DNA from: [Clostridium] innocuum
GTDB lineage: Bacteria; Bacillota_I; Bacilli_A; Erysipelotrichales; Erysipelotrichaceae
Direction: 5' to 3'
Assembly (NCBI GenBank): GCA_012317185.1
Contig: CP048838.1
Span: 1,488,001 to 1,552,000 of the forward strand
DNA length: 64,000 bases
Both the position numbers and the translations under genes were made by a program. The stretch's first letter is position 1. Each line of letters opens with the position of its first letter. The notes beneath the pieces were generated by a model. The model ran no database searches and was not told where the DNA came from. It was given only the letters and a program-made list of their open reading frames with translations. Shown in pieces: positions 1 to 8,935 of the stretch.

Positions 1-16
1 TCCATCCTTTCAATAT

Positions 17-37
17 AAAACGGGCCATAGCCCGTTT
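17..37 (-). terminator. Rho-independent terminator of the first gene
   Basis: An 8-bp stem (AAACGGGC / GCCCGTTT, with one G:T pair) around a 3-4 nt loop ends in a T-run when read on the minus strand. The stem begins inside the stop codon of the gene at 36-599, so it ends that transcript. Confidence 0.75.
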
Positions 38-599
38 AACCGCCAATCTGATAATCGTCATCCAGTACCTTGATTTGACTGTCACCGATAATGAAATAAT
101 GCGGATAATGATACAGCAGATTCTTATTCACAAAGGAAATGCTGCCCAGCAGAATATCCACAGCCTCAATGGATGTACGTGTCATAAGATCGGAAATAAA
201 ATTGAAATCTGTTTTCATGTCCTTGTAATGTGCATCGGAGAATGTGTAGATGGTGTTTTCCGGAATAAAGCCGGTTGCTCTACTCAGCGGTTTCACAATA
301 TTTCTTGCATAAGCCGGAGCACTGATTTCATAGCCGTTCATACTCAATGGGGTACCATATTCCACGATAGCCTTTAGAATACGCGCATTACCAATCACCT
401 TTTCCAGAGAATCATCCTTGACATTGATGACAAATTTACGACCTTCGGCAAACTGATTGATATGATATTCGTTCTGAAAGAACAGATACATGTGATGATT
501 CAGTGTCTTTGCGACATCCTCTCTCACCGGCTCATATCCAACCCAGCCTCCAAAATCATTTACATCTGCAATTTCGATTCCATACATAACCTGTTTCAT
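36..599 (-). CDS. Hypothetical protein, 187 aa
   Basis: A complete open frame with its own terminator right behind the stop codon. I do not recognise the family. The protein is soluble-looking, with no signal peptide or membrane segment. It is mixed in charge, rich in Tyr, Asn and Ile, and ends in a short acidic tail. It stands alone, with about 390 bases of non-coding DNA upstream. AGGAGA lies 5-10 bases before the ATG. No function is proposed. Confidence 0.75.
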   Translation of the reverse strand: MKQVMYGIEIADVNDFGGWVGYEPVREDVAKTLNHHMYLFFQNEYHINQFAEGRKFVINVKDDSLEKVIGNARILKAIVEYGTPLSMNGYEISAPAYARNIVKPLSRATGFIPENTIYTFSDAHYKDMKTDFNFISDLMTRTSIEAVDILLGSISFVNKNLLYHYPHYFIIGDSQIKVLDDDYQIGG

Positions 600-993
600 A
601 TGAATTCTCCTCTCGTGTGTAGTTCTTATCTATATTATATACTGAAATGAATGTAAAAAACAGATTTTACGCACAAATTCTCCATGCTTTTCCTTATACA
701 GAAGTGTTTACAGTCGCAAAGGTATGCCATCATATGCGAATTCCTTCGAAAAATACTGACTGCGTGGCATACAAAGCAGTATCCTACAGATACCCGGAAG
801 TGGTCTTCCCAAACTGAATGTAACAGGTAGTAAATATTCCGCTAATAGTGCTCTCTGATTTTTTTACAAATTTCTATTATTTCCTATCCACATATGATAA
901 AATTATACAAAGGTTTACCAGTGCTTTTACAGAGTCTGCATGCTGTATGCACAAGCGATAGCATAGGCTTTTGATAGAGAGAGGATATCGGGG
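600..993. other. Intergenic region between divergent genes
   Basis: About 390 bases without a credible gene. On the minus strand a TATAAT box lies near 630-640 and could serve the gene at 36-599, but its -35 partner is weak. Nothing else stands out. Confidence 0.4.
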
Positions 994-2001
994 ATGAGTA
1001 GAAAACGGATTTGTGAGGATTGCGGAAATAAGTGCAATGATGAATATTGTCCGATTTGCGGAAGGAAAACAAAGGTATACAACGAAGCTTCCCGTCAGGA
1101 GGATACGCTGTATGATGCCGCAAAGTATCGTACCACGGCTGATACGAAAAAAGCGGAGAGTGGCGTGTTTGAAGAAAAGAAGGAGCGCATCGATGACAGT
1201 GAGCGTGTAAGGGAGCACCGCTATAATCATCCCAATGCGAAGAATTTGCGCCTGCGCATGGAAAAGGGTGGACATCCGTATTATGAGCATATCAAGGGAG
1301 GGGGTACGCAGAAAAATATCCGTTTGGTTCAGCTGTTCAGCCTGCTGCTGATTATCGGTATCGTGGTTGCGGTTGCTGTGGTCGCTGTGACCTCCTTTCG
1401 CGATGAGCCTTCGGCATTCACAGACAATGAGGACATTGGTGACAGCTTTGTGAGTGGAAATATTTCCAAGCATGAGGTGGATGAGAAGGTTTCCCTGACC
1501 TGTATGGTAAAGGATTATGAATATGCCGAAGGTGTCCAGACGGTCATTGTGGAAAATAACAGTCCGTATTTTGTGAAAACGGATTTGATAAAGAACGGAG
1601 AACCGGTGGGATATTTGAATCTGCCTTCCCATTCAAAAACGGAGAATCTGATTTATGATGAAAATCTGTCCTCCTGTGAGAATAAAATCTACGGGGTGTA
1701 TGAAATGGATATCGAAAAGCCGCAGGTAGCCTACACATTTACGGATACGTATGTGGAAGACTATACGCTGCAGGCAAGGATAGATGTAAAGGAAGCTATT
1801 GATGAAAAGCAGCTTGCCGTTCTCATGCGTTATCTGTATGCACAGGCCAGTGAATCCTTTCTGTATGAGCTGTATGAGGTGAACATCTATCAGGGCGATC
1901 GATACCTGTTCGATTCCTATTTTGACTTTACACGAGGAACCATCAAATTCAATTCCGTGGAGGCATCTTTTACTATGGAGGACATCGTTATCGAAAATTA
2001 G
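994..2001 (+). CDS. Zinc-ribbon membrane protein, 335 aa
   Basis: The first 25 residues hold a double CxxC zinc ribbon (CEDCGNKC, CPICGRK), a short domain common at the N-terminus of Firmicutes membrane proteins of unknown role. A charged, Lys/Glu-rich linker follows. One strongly hydrophobic segment lies at about 108-130, and then there is a roughly 200-residue outward-facing domain. The topology suggests a cytoplasmic zinc ribbon linked through the membrane to an extracellular domain, which fits envelope sensing or scaffolding. That role is inference. GGGGATG precedes the start. A small gene follows 60 bases downstream. Confidence 0.75.
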   Translation: MSRKRICEDCGNKCNDEYCPICGRKTKVYNEASRQEDTLYDAAKYRTTADTKKAESGVFEEKKERIDDSERVREHRYNHPNAKNLRLRMEKGGHPYYEHIKGGGTQKNIRLVQLFSLLLIIGIVVAVAVVAVTSFRDEPSAFTDNEDIGDSFVSGNISKHEVDEKVSLTCMVKDYEYAEGVQTVIVENNSPYFVKTDLIKNGEPVGYLNLPSHSKTENLIYDENLSSCENKIYGVYEMDIEKPQVAYTFTDTYVEDYTLQARIDVKEAIDEKQLAVLMRYLYAQASESFLYELYEVNIYQGDRYLFDSYFDFTRGTIKFNSVEASFTMEDIVIEN

Positions 2002-2061
2002 GACTTTTTCTAATAATGAAAACGTGGTAAGATAGTAAGGAATATGAAGGAGAAATAGGTT

Positions 2062-2295
2062 ATGAAACATACAGTGCGTTTACAGGAAGAGATTTCAAAA
2101 CATGTGTCCGCAAGAAAACATATTACAACACAGATCGAATACTTCTGCGACAGCGAAGAGGATACGAAGCATCTGACACAGAATATCACAGAGGTGCTGA
2201 CAAAGCATCTTGGTGACAGCAGACTTGCCAAAATCACCTACGACTATCATCCGGCTGAGAAAAAAGTGGAAGTTGTGATTATCGAACACCAGTAA
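2062..2295 (+). CDS. Small hypothetical protein, 77 aa
   Basis: Preceded by AAGGAGAAATAGGTT, a good ribosome site, and followed at once by a terminator-like hairpin. The protein is soluble and basic, with Lys/His-rich ends, and looks like a small alpha/beta fold (helix at 35-48, strands at 56-75). I do not recognise a family. It may be co-transcribed with the zinc-ribbon gene 60 bases upstream. Confidence 0.65.
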   Translation: MKHTVRLQEEISKHVSARKHITTQIEYFCDSEEDTKHLTQNITEVLTKHLGDSRLAKITYDYHPAEKKVEVVIIEHQ

Positions 2296-2303
2296 GAAGC
2301 TTT

Positions 2304-2330
2304 GCGATGTCTTGATGGCATCGTTTTTTC
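2304..2330 (+). terminator. Terminator after the 77-aa gene
   Basis: A CGATG/CATCG stem with a loop of about 9 nt, followed by six T. The stem is short but well placed right after the stop codon. Confidence 0.55.
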
Positions 2331-2820
2331 TTTTCCTGGTGAATGCCATGGAAAGAAAAGGATCAAAAAAGCATTTTTTATGCACATTCCTACACGCAGT
2401 GGGATTCAAGCGAAAAGGAAGAGTGAATTCTATGAGGCAGGAGATTTTCCGCTCCTTCATTTTATTGCGGCTTTACGGATTTTCCATTACCATATAGCAT
2501 CCTTATACGAATTGTGCACCTGTTATCAATGATACACAATGTGCAATCGATGTTCCCTTATAAGCAGGTGGTTATATTGCTGAAATCGGTTGAAAAGGAA
2601 GAATCCGGATAGGATGAAAAAAGTCGGTAAACTATACTGTTCCTTCATATCGGGGATGTATAGCTTGTTAGCTATAAAAAAGAAGCTGTCATACAATTGA
2701 GAACCGATTTGGTCTCTCCTGTATTCCAGCTTTCATGCTGTCGTATATTCCCAACACGGATAAGAAGCAGGAAGGAAAAGAGGCTGTTTCTCTTTTTATA
2801 CTTTCTGCTTTTTATTACTG
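2331..2820. other. Non-coding stretch with a two-way terminator
   Basis: No credible gene. A short ATAGC/GCTAT hairpin lies near 2659-2680. At 2776-2797 AAAAGAG pairs with CTCTTTT and has T-runs in both directions. That hairpin can end the minus-strand flavin reductase transcript. Confidence 0.5.
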
Positions 2821-3324
2821 TTATTTTTGATAGACGTGCTCAATTTCTGCGACATACATGGTATGATAATCCTTCTGCGGATAATTCTTTTCAATCAAGG
2901 CGGCATCCAGGAAGCAGTCCTCCCGCATTTCCTGCGCATACAGCTTGCGGCATACAAGCACCGTGTTTGCTTCTGTGAAATAAGGTGCATCGTTTATGAA
3001 TGCGGTATGCAGACCGGCTTTTTCTATCTTTTGCTCATCTCTGCCACTGACCGTGCCAAGATAGGAAAGTGTTTTGCGGTATTCCTCATCGTAAAAGGAA
3101 AGGGTAAAGCAGTCTTTCTGATCAATAAATTCCTTGGTATAGCGCTGCGGACGCAGAAATACGAAAGCAACCTTCTTGTTCCATAAAATTCCCATGCCTC
3201 CCCAGGAGGCTGTCATCGTATTCACAATACCGTCCCTTTCGGCGCTGACCAGCATCCATTCCTTTCCGATCATCGTAAACGCATCACTGTGCAGCTGACT
3301 TGTTTGTATCTCTTTAAGCTCCAT
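2821..3324 (-). CDS. Flavin reductase family protein (FMN-binding split barrel)
   Basis: The protein resembles the FMN-binding split-barrel flavin reductases (DIM6/NTAB type). Residues 15-60 hold the typical run in which TMTASWGGMG and VAFVFLRPQRYT frame the flavin site, and FTLSF follows. Such enzymes use NAD(P)H to reduce FMN or transfer electrons within a flavoprotein system. The partner cannot be told here. An in-frame ATG at 3348 sits on top of GAAAGGATC, which is correctly spaced for the ATG at 3324, so 3324 is chosen as the start (167 aa). The gene stands alone and is divergent from the MBL-fold gene. Confidence 0.85.
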   Translation of the reverse strand: MELKEIQTSQLHSDAFTMIGKEWMLVSAERDGIVNTMTASWGGMGILWNKKVAFVFLRPQRYTKEFIDQKDCFTLSFYDEEYRKTLSYLGTVSGRDEQKIEKAGLHTAFINDAPYFTEANTVLVCRKLYAQEMREDCFLDAALIEKNYPQKDYHTMYVAEIEHVYQK

Positions 3325-3456
3325 AATATCAGATCCTTTCTTTTCCATTATTATAGTGTATGCAGATTCCGTTTACAAGTTGAATATAGCGGGTAATCAC
3401 TTGCAAAGCTGCGCTGTGTGCATTATGATAGCCTTATGAAAAGAGGGAATCTGTTT

Positions 3457-4131
3457 ATGAACATAACCTATATTACACACAGCTGCTTTCTGGTGGAGCT
3501 GGATAGCTGTTATCTGCTGTTTGACTATTACAGGGGCACGCTGCCGAGGATGAAAGAGGACAAGCCACTGTATGTGTTTGCCAGTCATGCGCATGCCGAT
3601 CACTACAGCACCAGGATTTTTAAGCTGAAGCACCCGTCTATTACATGGATTTTATCCAGTGATATCGCAGCTGCGCATCCCCATATACAGGTGGAAGCAG
3701 GGAAGTGCTATACAGTGAATGAGCTGCAGCTGCGCACGCTTGCTTCTACGGATGAGGGTGTTGCCTTTCTGGTGACAGCTGAGGACAATTGCATCTATCA
3801 CGCCGGTGATCTCAACTGGTGGGACTGGGGCGATGAAGATACGCCGCAGGAACATGCAGAGATGAAGGAGCGCTATTTCCGGGAGCTGCAAAGCATCAAA
3901 GGGATGCATTTTGACGTTGCCTTTCTACCGGTGGATCCCAGATTGAAGGAGCGTGCGCTGAAAGGAGCCCGGGCTTTTCTTCAATATGCCTCCTGCAATC
4001 TTCTGGTACCGATGCATTTCTGGAAGGATACTGCCGTCTTTACATGGCTGCGGCATTCAGAAATCCAGAACATAGAAGCCATGCAGCTCTGGCTGGGATT
4101 CCAGGAACTGGAAACGTTTACAAAAGTATAA
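3457..4131 (+). CDS. MBL-fold metal-dependent hydrolase
   Basis: A 224-aa metallo-beta-lactamase-fold protein. ITYITHSCF opens the fold, and SHAHADHY is the classical HxHxDH metal site. IYHAGDLNWWDW supplies the later Asp, and VPMHFW the last His. The family contains many hydrolases of unknown substrate (UlaG-like and RNase-Z-like). The tryptophan-rich loop after AGDLN is characteristic of small Firmicutes members. An upstream in-frame ATG at 3418 has no ribosome site, while AAGAGGGAA lies 8 bases before 3457, so that start is used. A hairpin terminator follows. Confidence 0.85.
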   Translation: MNITYITHSCFLVELDSCYLLFDYYRGTLPRMKEDKPLYVFASHAHADHYSTRIFKLKHPSITWILSSDIAAAHPHIQVEAGKCYTVNELQLRTLASTDEGVAFLVTAEDNCIYHAGDLNWWDWGDEDTPQEHAEMKERYFRELQSIKGMHFDVAFLPVDPRLKERALKGARAFLQYASCNLLVPMHFWKDTAVFTWLRHSEIQNIEAMQLWLGFQELETFTKV

Positions 4132-4142
4132 GGTTTCTTCAC

Positions 4143-4161
4143 CTTCCTGTGGAAGTTTTTT
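4143..4161 (+). terminator. Terminator after the MBL-fold gene
   Basis: CTTCC-TGT-GGAAG followed by six T, 11 bases behind the stop codon. Confidence 0.7.
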
Positions 4162-4214
4162 CTGAAGTATGCTACTATTGTACTATATAAACAATAGAAA
4201 AGGGAGTATGGATA

Positions 4215-4712
4215 ATGGAAACAAAAGAAATCATCAAACATGCCTTAAAGGATTATCAGAATATTACCGGACTGCGCAGCTATGTAGTATATGACAATAC
4301 GGTAATTCAGAGTGCTTCAGAGAAAAATTATTTCTGCAAGTGTTTGAAATCCAGCAGTAAGGCTTTGAAAAAGTGTGAGGAATGTACAGAGGAAACATAT
4401 GAGAATGCGAGAAAAATCGATCATGAATGTGTGTATTCCTGTCATGCAGGTCTCATCAAATGGGCGGTACCGGTACAGCGCGGAGATTTCCACTGTGTTA
4501 TTGTCAGTGAAGGTGTTCTCGCCATGAAACAGATGGAGGATGCTGATAAATGGGCAAAATATCTAAGCAGGGAGTATCAGCTGGATGAGAGTATGCTGCT
4601 GAAGAATTTTAAGGTCATTCAGACGATGGATGAGGATCAGATGAATGCTTCGATTGAGCTGTTAAAGGATTTGTTGTCCTATCACTTTGCCATGGCGGAA
4701 AAGCAGGCGTAG
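4215..4712 (+). CDS. Stand-alone PocR ligand-binding domain protein
   Basis: A 165-aa protein consisting almost wholly of a PocR-type sensory domain. A Cys-rich core (FCKCLKSS, KKCEECTEE, ECVYSCHAGL) is followed by WAVPV and a strand resembling CVIVSEGVLA. In the family, PocR domains are usually fused to AraC or histidine-kinase outputs and sense small hydrocarbon derivatives such as propanediol. Here no output domain is present, and the last 40 residues are helical. It could act through a partner protein. Its own promoter region and a terminator on each side indicate a single-gene transcript. Confidence 0.8.
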   Translation: METKEIIKHALKDYQNITGLRSYVVYDNTVIQSASEKNYFCKCLKSSSKALKKCEECTEETYENARKIDHECVYSCHAGLIKWAVPVQRGDFHCVIVSEGVLAMKQMEDADKWAKYLSREYQLDESMLLKNFKVIQTMDEDQMNASIELLKDLLSYHFAMAEKQA

Positions 4713-4784
4713 CGTTATATTTTCATACAATGGAAGCGTGTATGTTCAGTCAGGGAATCGCTGAAGGGATAAACATACATGCAA

Positions 4785-4825
4785 AAGGGATCGATACCGT
4801 TTCGATGATATCGATTCCTTTTCTT
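4785..4825 (+). terminator. Terminator after the PocR gene
   Basis: A 12-bp stem (AAGGGATCGATA against TATCGATTCCTT, one mismatch) with a 12-nt loop and a T-rich tail. Confidence 0.65.
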
Positions 4826-5046
4826 TATGAGATGTATCCTGTCCATTTCTGGATAAGAAATTACGCATCCTTCAAGCTTGGCTGTTTTATTGCTTAGTGT
4901 CAATTGCTCTATGGAATATATGGGAAATATGGCATAAGAAAGCATTATGATATGAATCGCAGGATTCTCGAGACATATGAATGGCGAAAAGAAAGTGTAT
5001 CCTTTATAATAAAGACAGCTACAATAATAGAGAAGAGGGTGATTTT

Positions 5047-5844
5047 ATGACAATTACAAATCCATATATACTGGCAGCGATTGGAACCGGGTTCACATTT
5101 TTGATGACTGCCCTGGGCGCTGCGACAATCTTTTTGATCCGCAAGGAGATGAAGAAGGGAATGCAGTCTGCCTTTCTCGGCTTTGCGGCAGGTGTGATGA
5201 TTGCGGCTTCTGTCTGGAGTCTTTTGATTCCCAGCATGGAACAGGCAAAGGAACTGGGAATACCGGAATGGCTTCCGGCAGGCGGCGGCTTTGTGTTAGG
5301 CGGTCTGTTTCTGCTGGCACTGGATAAGGCGCTGCCGCATCTGCATCCGGGAAGCGATGAACCCGAGGGACCGAAAAGCTCCCTGAAGAGGACGACGATG
5401 CTGGTATTTGCCGTTACGCTGCATAACATTCCCGAGGGCATGGCAGTCGGTCTGTCCTTTGCCTTATCCACATCGGCGGGGGCCTCTACAACATTGGCTG
5501 CCGCTGTCGCATTGGCAATCGGAATCGGCCTGCAGAATTTTCCGGAGGGTGCCGCCATCTCCTTACCGCTGTACAAGGAGGGCTGCTCGCGTGCGAAAGC
5601 ATTTCTTTACGGCGCATTGAGCGGTATCGTGGAGCCGATTGCAGGAATCGCTACGGTTGCTATCGTCGGCGGGGCCACCATTGCCATGCCATGGCTGCTG
5701 TCCTTTGCGGCAGGGGCAATGATTTATGTGGTGGTGGAGGAGCTGATTCCGGAAGCAAATCTGGATGCGCACTCCCATGCCGGGACCTACGGTGTCATGA
5801 TCGGGTTTCTGATTATGATGATCATGGATGTTGCCTTGGGATAA
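5047..5844 (+). CDS. ZIP-family divalent metal transporter
   Basis: A 265-aa integral membrane protein of the ZIP family, which imports Zn2+ and related cations. About eight hydrophobic segments are visible. The two signature helices carry HNIPEG and QNFPEG, the metal-binding motifs of helices IV and V. A His-rich cytosolic loop (LPHLHPG) sits between helices III and IV, and EELIPEA is in the last third. The ATG at 5047 has GAAGAGGGTG in front, while an earlier in-frame ATG at 4981 has nothing. The gene is single and ends in a bidirectional terminator. Confidence 0.9.
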   Translation: MTITNPYILAAIGTGFTFLMTALGAATIFLIRKEMKKGMQSAFLGFAAGVMIAASVWSLLIPSMEQAKELGIPEWLPAGGGFVLGGLFLLALDKALPHLHPGSDEPEGPKSSLKRTTMLVFAVTLHNIPEGMAVGLSFALSTSAGASTTLAAAVALAIGIGLQNFPEGAAISLPLYKEGCSRAKAFLYGALSGIVEPIAGIATVAIVGGATIAMPWLLSFAAGAMIYVVVEELIPEANLDAHSHAGTYGVMIGFLIMMIMDVALG

Positions 5845-5886
5845 AACGATTTCTAAATTATCGTAGGGTCCTGAAGAAAAAACAGC

Positions 5887-5913
5887 AAAAACGGGTCGCA
5901 CTGACCCGTTTTT
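5887..5913. terminator. Bidirectional terminator between convergent genes
   Basis: AAAAACGGGTC pairs with GACCCGTTTTT around a 5-nt loop. It has A/T runs on both sides and lies between the ZIP gene (+) and the oxidoreductase gene (-). Confidence 0.9.
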
Positions 5914-5925
5914 CTTTGTACTGTA

Positions 5926-7911
5926 TCAGATATTTCTTGCAAGCTCATAGGCATCCCAGATCGCATACATGATATTATGTACCCGGTTGGAATCTCCGAT
6001 ATTGTATACCTGGATATCCATATCCTTCAGTTCCTCATAAATCCTGTTGTTTGCGATATAGCCGATAGAGGTGATGATGCCGTCCGCAGGCAGCAGCTTT
6101 TCACCCTGTGGCGTAGAAATGACAACACCCTCATCGCTAGATTTCACTACGCTGGATTTGGTGTGCACATCGATCCTGTGGTAGGTAATCAGATCCTCCA
6201 GCATGAAATGATTCATATGCGGCAGAGCACCGGCTCCTCCCAGAATTTCGTCCGCTATTTCCACAACTGTGACATGGCTGCCCTGCTGTGCCAGCCAGAT
6301 TCCTGTTTCACAGCCGACAAGTCCGCCGCCGATGATGACAACATTGCCACTGATGTTTTTCTGTCCCAGCAGCACCTCGTCCGCGCTCGCAACTGGCAGA
6401 GGTCCTTCAACCTCCATATGTCTCGGTGTTGAACCGCTGGCACATACGATGACATCCGCATGATAACTGTCGATTGTATCTGGAGTAACCTCATGATGAT
6501 AGCGGACATCAACCTTCAGCAGCTCCAGCTGACGCTTGTAATAGGAAATCAGCTTGCGGTCATAGCGTTTAAAATGCGGAACACCGCCGGGAATCAGGTT
6601 ACCTCCCAGCTGATCGCTTTTTTCACACAGAATGACAGAATGACCTCTGAGTGAACACACCCGTGCTGTTTCCAGTCCTGCAACACCGCCGCCGATAACG
6701 AGTACGGTTTTCTTTGTACAGGCTGCAGTAATGCCGTAAATTTCCTCACGTCCGCACGCCGGATTTACTGCACAGCAAATCGGACCATTGGCAATTCTTC
6801 CCAGACAGCCCTCATGACAGCCCAGACATGGCCGGATTTCATCCGTTCTTCCCGTTCTGACCTTTTCTGCGAACTCCGCATCCGCCAGCAGCGGACGTCC
6901 GTAGCTGATAATATCACAGCAATCCTTCAATGCCTCCACTGCCATATCCGGATCATCCATCCGCCCGGCTAAGATAATCGGTACGTCGACCTCTTTTTTC
7001 AGAATTCTTCCGAATTCGCGGTACATGCCGTCTTCAAAATACATCGGTGGGTGATTCCAGTACCAGGAATCATAGGTTCCAGCATCCACATTCAATGCAT
7101 CATAGCCGGCATTAACCAGGATCTTCGCAGCTGCAATGCCTTCCTCGATATCCTTTCCGACCTCCGTGTATTCCTCCTGCGGCAGACCTCCCTGCCGAAG
7201 ACCCTTCATACAGCTTTTCAGACTGTAGCGCAGCGATACAGGAAAGTCAGGTCCGCAGACCTTTTTGATTCCCCTGACAATCTCTGTGGCAACACGCAGA
7301 CGGTTTTCCAGAGAGCCGCCGAATTCATCGCTGCGTTTATTAAATAAAGCAATGGCGAACTGATCCAGCAGGTAGCCTTCATGCACCGCATGGATTTCCA
7401 CACCGTCAAAGCCTGACTTTTTCGCAATCGCCGCAGATTCGATGAAGCGCCTGATCAGATTCATGATTTCCTCTTTGGTCATTTCACGATGTGTGATACG
7501 CGGATCAAAGCGGTTGGTGTTTTCACTTGGAGCGATATGCTTTGCCGTAAAGCCGGGCAGGGCACTGCGTCCCAGACCGCCGGTCAGCTGAAGAAAAATC
7601 TTGGAGCCGTATGCATGAATGCGGTCATTCATGCTATAGGTACTGTGAATGAAAGCAAGCGGATTGCTTGTCGGGCATGGCAGACCGTTTGCGGGGATGC
7701 CCTCGATACTCATATCGACGGAGCAGATACCCGTGATGATCAAACCAACGTTGTTTTTTGCGCGCTCTACGTAATAATCCTGCAGGCGCTGGTTGAAGCC
7801 GCCGAAGGAATCCGCATACCCGACCGGCCCCATGGGTGCCATGGAAATCCTGTTTTTCAATGTACAGGAGCCAATGCCTGTTGGTTGAAACAACTCTCGA
7901 TGATGTGTCAT
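5926..7911 (-). CDS. NADH:flavin oxidoreductase / enoate reductase (FadH-BaiH-like)
   Basis: A 661-aa enzyme with the layout of 2,4-dienoyl-CoA reductase and the bile-acid enzymes BaiH/BaiCD. An Old-Yellow-Enzyme TIM barrel with FMN fills residues 1-350 (it begins FQPTGIGSCTLKNRISMAP). A four-Cys Fe-S motif (CLGCHEGCLGR ... CCAVNPAC) follows, then an NAD(P)/FAD domain starting VLVIGGGVAGLETAR and a second GGGLVGCE. Such enzymes reduce C=C bonds of enoates, unsaturated acids or steroids. The substrate here is unknown. It is divergent from a TetR regulator, and two palindromes flank its promoter, so it is probably induced by its substrate. Confidence 0.9.
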   Translation of the reverse strand: MTHHRELFQPTGIGSCTLKNRISMAPMGPVGYADSFGGFNQRLQDYYVERAKNNVGLIITGICSVDMSIEGIPANGLPCPTSNPLAFIHSTYSMNDRIHAYGSKIFLQLTGGLGRSALPGFTAKHIAPSENTNRFDPRITHREMTKEEIMNLIRRFIESAAIAKKSGFDGVEIHAVHEGYLLDQFAIALFNKRSDEFGGSLENRLRVATEIVRGIKKVCGPDFPVSLRYSLKSCMKGLRQGGLPQEEYTEVGKDIEEGIAAAKILVNAGYDALNVDAGTYDSWYWNHPPMYFEDGMYREFGRILKKEVDVPIILAGRMDDPDMAVEALKDCCDIISYGRPLLADAEFAEKVRTGRTDEIRPCLGCHEGCLGRIANGPICCAVNPACGREEIYGITAACTKKTVLVIGGGVAGLETARVCSLRGHSVILCEKSDQLGGNLIPGGVPHFKRYDRKLISYYKRQLELLKVDVRYHHEVTPDTIDSYHADVIVCASGSTPRHMEVEGPLPVASADEVLLGQKNISGNVVIIGGGLVGCETGIWLAQQGSHVTVVEIADEILGGAGALPHMNHFMLEDLITYHRIDVHTKSSVVKSSDEGVVISTPQGEKLLPADGIITSIGYIANNRIYEELKDMDIQVYNIGDSNRVHNIMYAIWDAYELARNI

Positions 7912-7923
7912 AAAGTCCTCCTT

Positions 7924-8003
7924 ACCGAATACGTTCGGTCAATATCTAGTTTCATTCTAACAGGCAATGTAAGCGTTGTCAACACTTACCGAATACATTC
8001 GCT
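7924..8003 (-). promoter_or_regulatory. Promoter with two flanking TetR-type operator palindromes
   Basis: On the minus strand TTGACA (7977-7982) and TAGAAT (7954-7959) are separated by 17 bases, a near-consensus sigma-A promoter for the oxidoreductase. Site 1 (7924-7939, ACCGAATACGTTCGGT) lies downstream of the start point. Site 2 (7988-8003, ACCGAATACATTCGCT) lies just upstream of the -35 box. The two sites start 64 bases apart. The TetR gene next door is the obvious candidate to bind both. Confidence 0.8.
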
Positions 8004-8140
8004 GAAAGGATTTGTATGTCTGTGTCAGGTATGATATAATCAACTGGAAATCGGGTGAAGAGGATACCGGAGAAAGCTTTTGAGGCGAATCGTCATTAGG
8101 CAATTTCAGAATCTTGCTTTACCCACAGGAGGTCAGTTGG

Positions 8141-8752
8141 ATGGAAAAAAAACAAACGCGGAAGGAACAGGCATTGCAGACGCGCTCCAATATACTTACT
8201 GTATGCACCGGACTGCTGCGTGAGCATACCTTTGATGAGCTCAGCATATCCATGATCTGCAGGGAAGCGGACATATCCGTGGGTGCCTTCTATCATCATT
8301 TTAAAACGAAATCCGACATCATTGTGGAGCTGTACCGCGATGTGGATGATGTCTTCGTGAACGATATTCTGCCTGTCTGCAGGCAGCTGCCGCCGCTGGA
8401 AGCGATTTTGCAGTACCTGTGTGAGCAATGCGGCTATGCGGAAACGATGGGGATTGACAGTATCAAAAATGTGTACAAGGCGCAAATCGACAATGGAAAT
8501 ACCTTTTTTGCGTCCAATGCACGCGGTCTGCCCGACGGTCTGCGCTGTCTTTTGCAGCGTGCGGTGAGGGAGTGCTGTCTGAAAACGGATACGGATATCG
8601 AAAAGCTTTTGGAGGATCTGCTGATTATGAGCAGGGGGGTAATCTATTACTGGTGTATCCGAAACGGAGAAATCAATGTGCGGGACTATATCTATCATAT
8701 GGCAGAGGGATATTTGCAGGCATATATTGCGAATCCGTCCATTTCTTTGTGA
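8141..8752 (+). CDS. TetR/AcrR-family transcriptional regulator
   Basis: A 203-aa protein with an N-terminal TetR helix-turn-helix: FDELSISMICREADISVGAF, then YHHFKTKSDI. The remaining roughly 140 residues form the helical ligand-binding and dimer domain. In this family ligand binding releases the protein from DNA. AGGAGG at 8128-8133 sets the start at 8141. The divergent oxidoreductase gene and the two palindromes between the genes make it the likely local repressor. It may also regulate itself, since site 2 is on its own upstream side. Confidence 0.9.
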   Translation: MEKKQTRKEQALQTRSNILTVCTGLLREHTFDELSISMICREADISVGAFYHHFKTKSDIIVELYRDVDDVFVNDILPVCRQLPPLEAILQYLCEQCGYAETMGIDSIKNVYKAQIDNGNTFFASNARGLPDGLRCLLQRAVRECCLKTDTDIEKLLEDLLIMSRGVIYYWCIRNGEINVRDYIYHMAEGYLQAYIANPSISL

Positions 8753-8813
8753 TTATCATACAAAACAGGTATACATACAATGCGGATAGCACGAAATTCA
8801 CAGAAAAATGAAT

Positions 8814-8850
8814 AAAAAGTACAGAAATTTGAAAAAACTGTACTTTTTTT
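8814..8850 (+). terminator. Terminator after the TetR gene
   Basis: AAAAAGTACAG pairs with CTGTACTTTTT across a 13-nt A-rich loop and runs into seven T. Confidence 0.85.
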
Positions 8851-8935
8851 AAATTCTTCACGTATTCCTTAGTGATTTGTGTTAAAATATTGATAAATGA
8901 TAAACGCTTACATATTTGTGTAAAGGAGGCAATTT

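Noticed and set aside
877..1632. Long minus-strand frame opposite the zinc-ribbon gene
   Set aside because: It is the antisense shadow of a gene with clear zinc-ribbon and membrane motifs, has no ribosome site and has a low-quality composition.
2302..2532. Plus-strand frames behind the 77-aa gene
   Set aside because: They start inside a terminator hairpin, lack a ribosome site and overlap each other in two frames.
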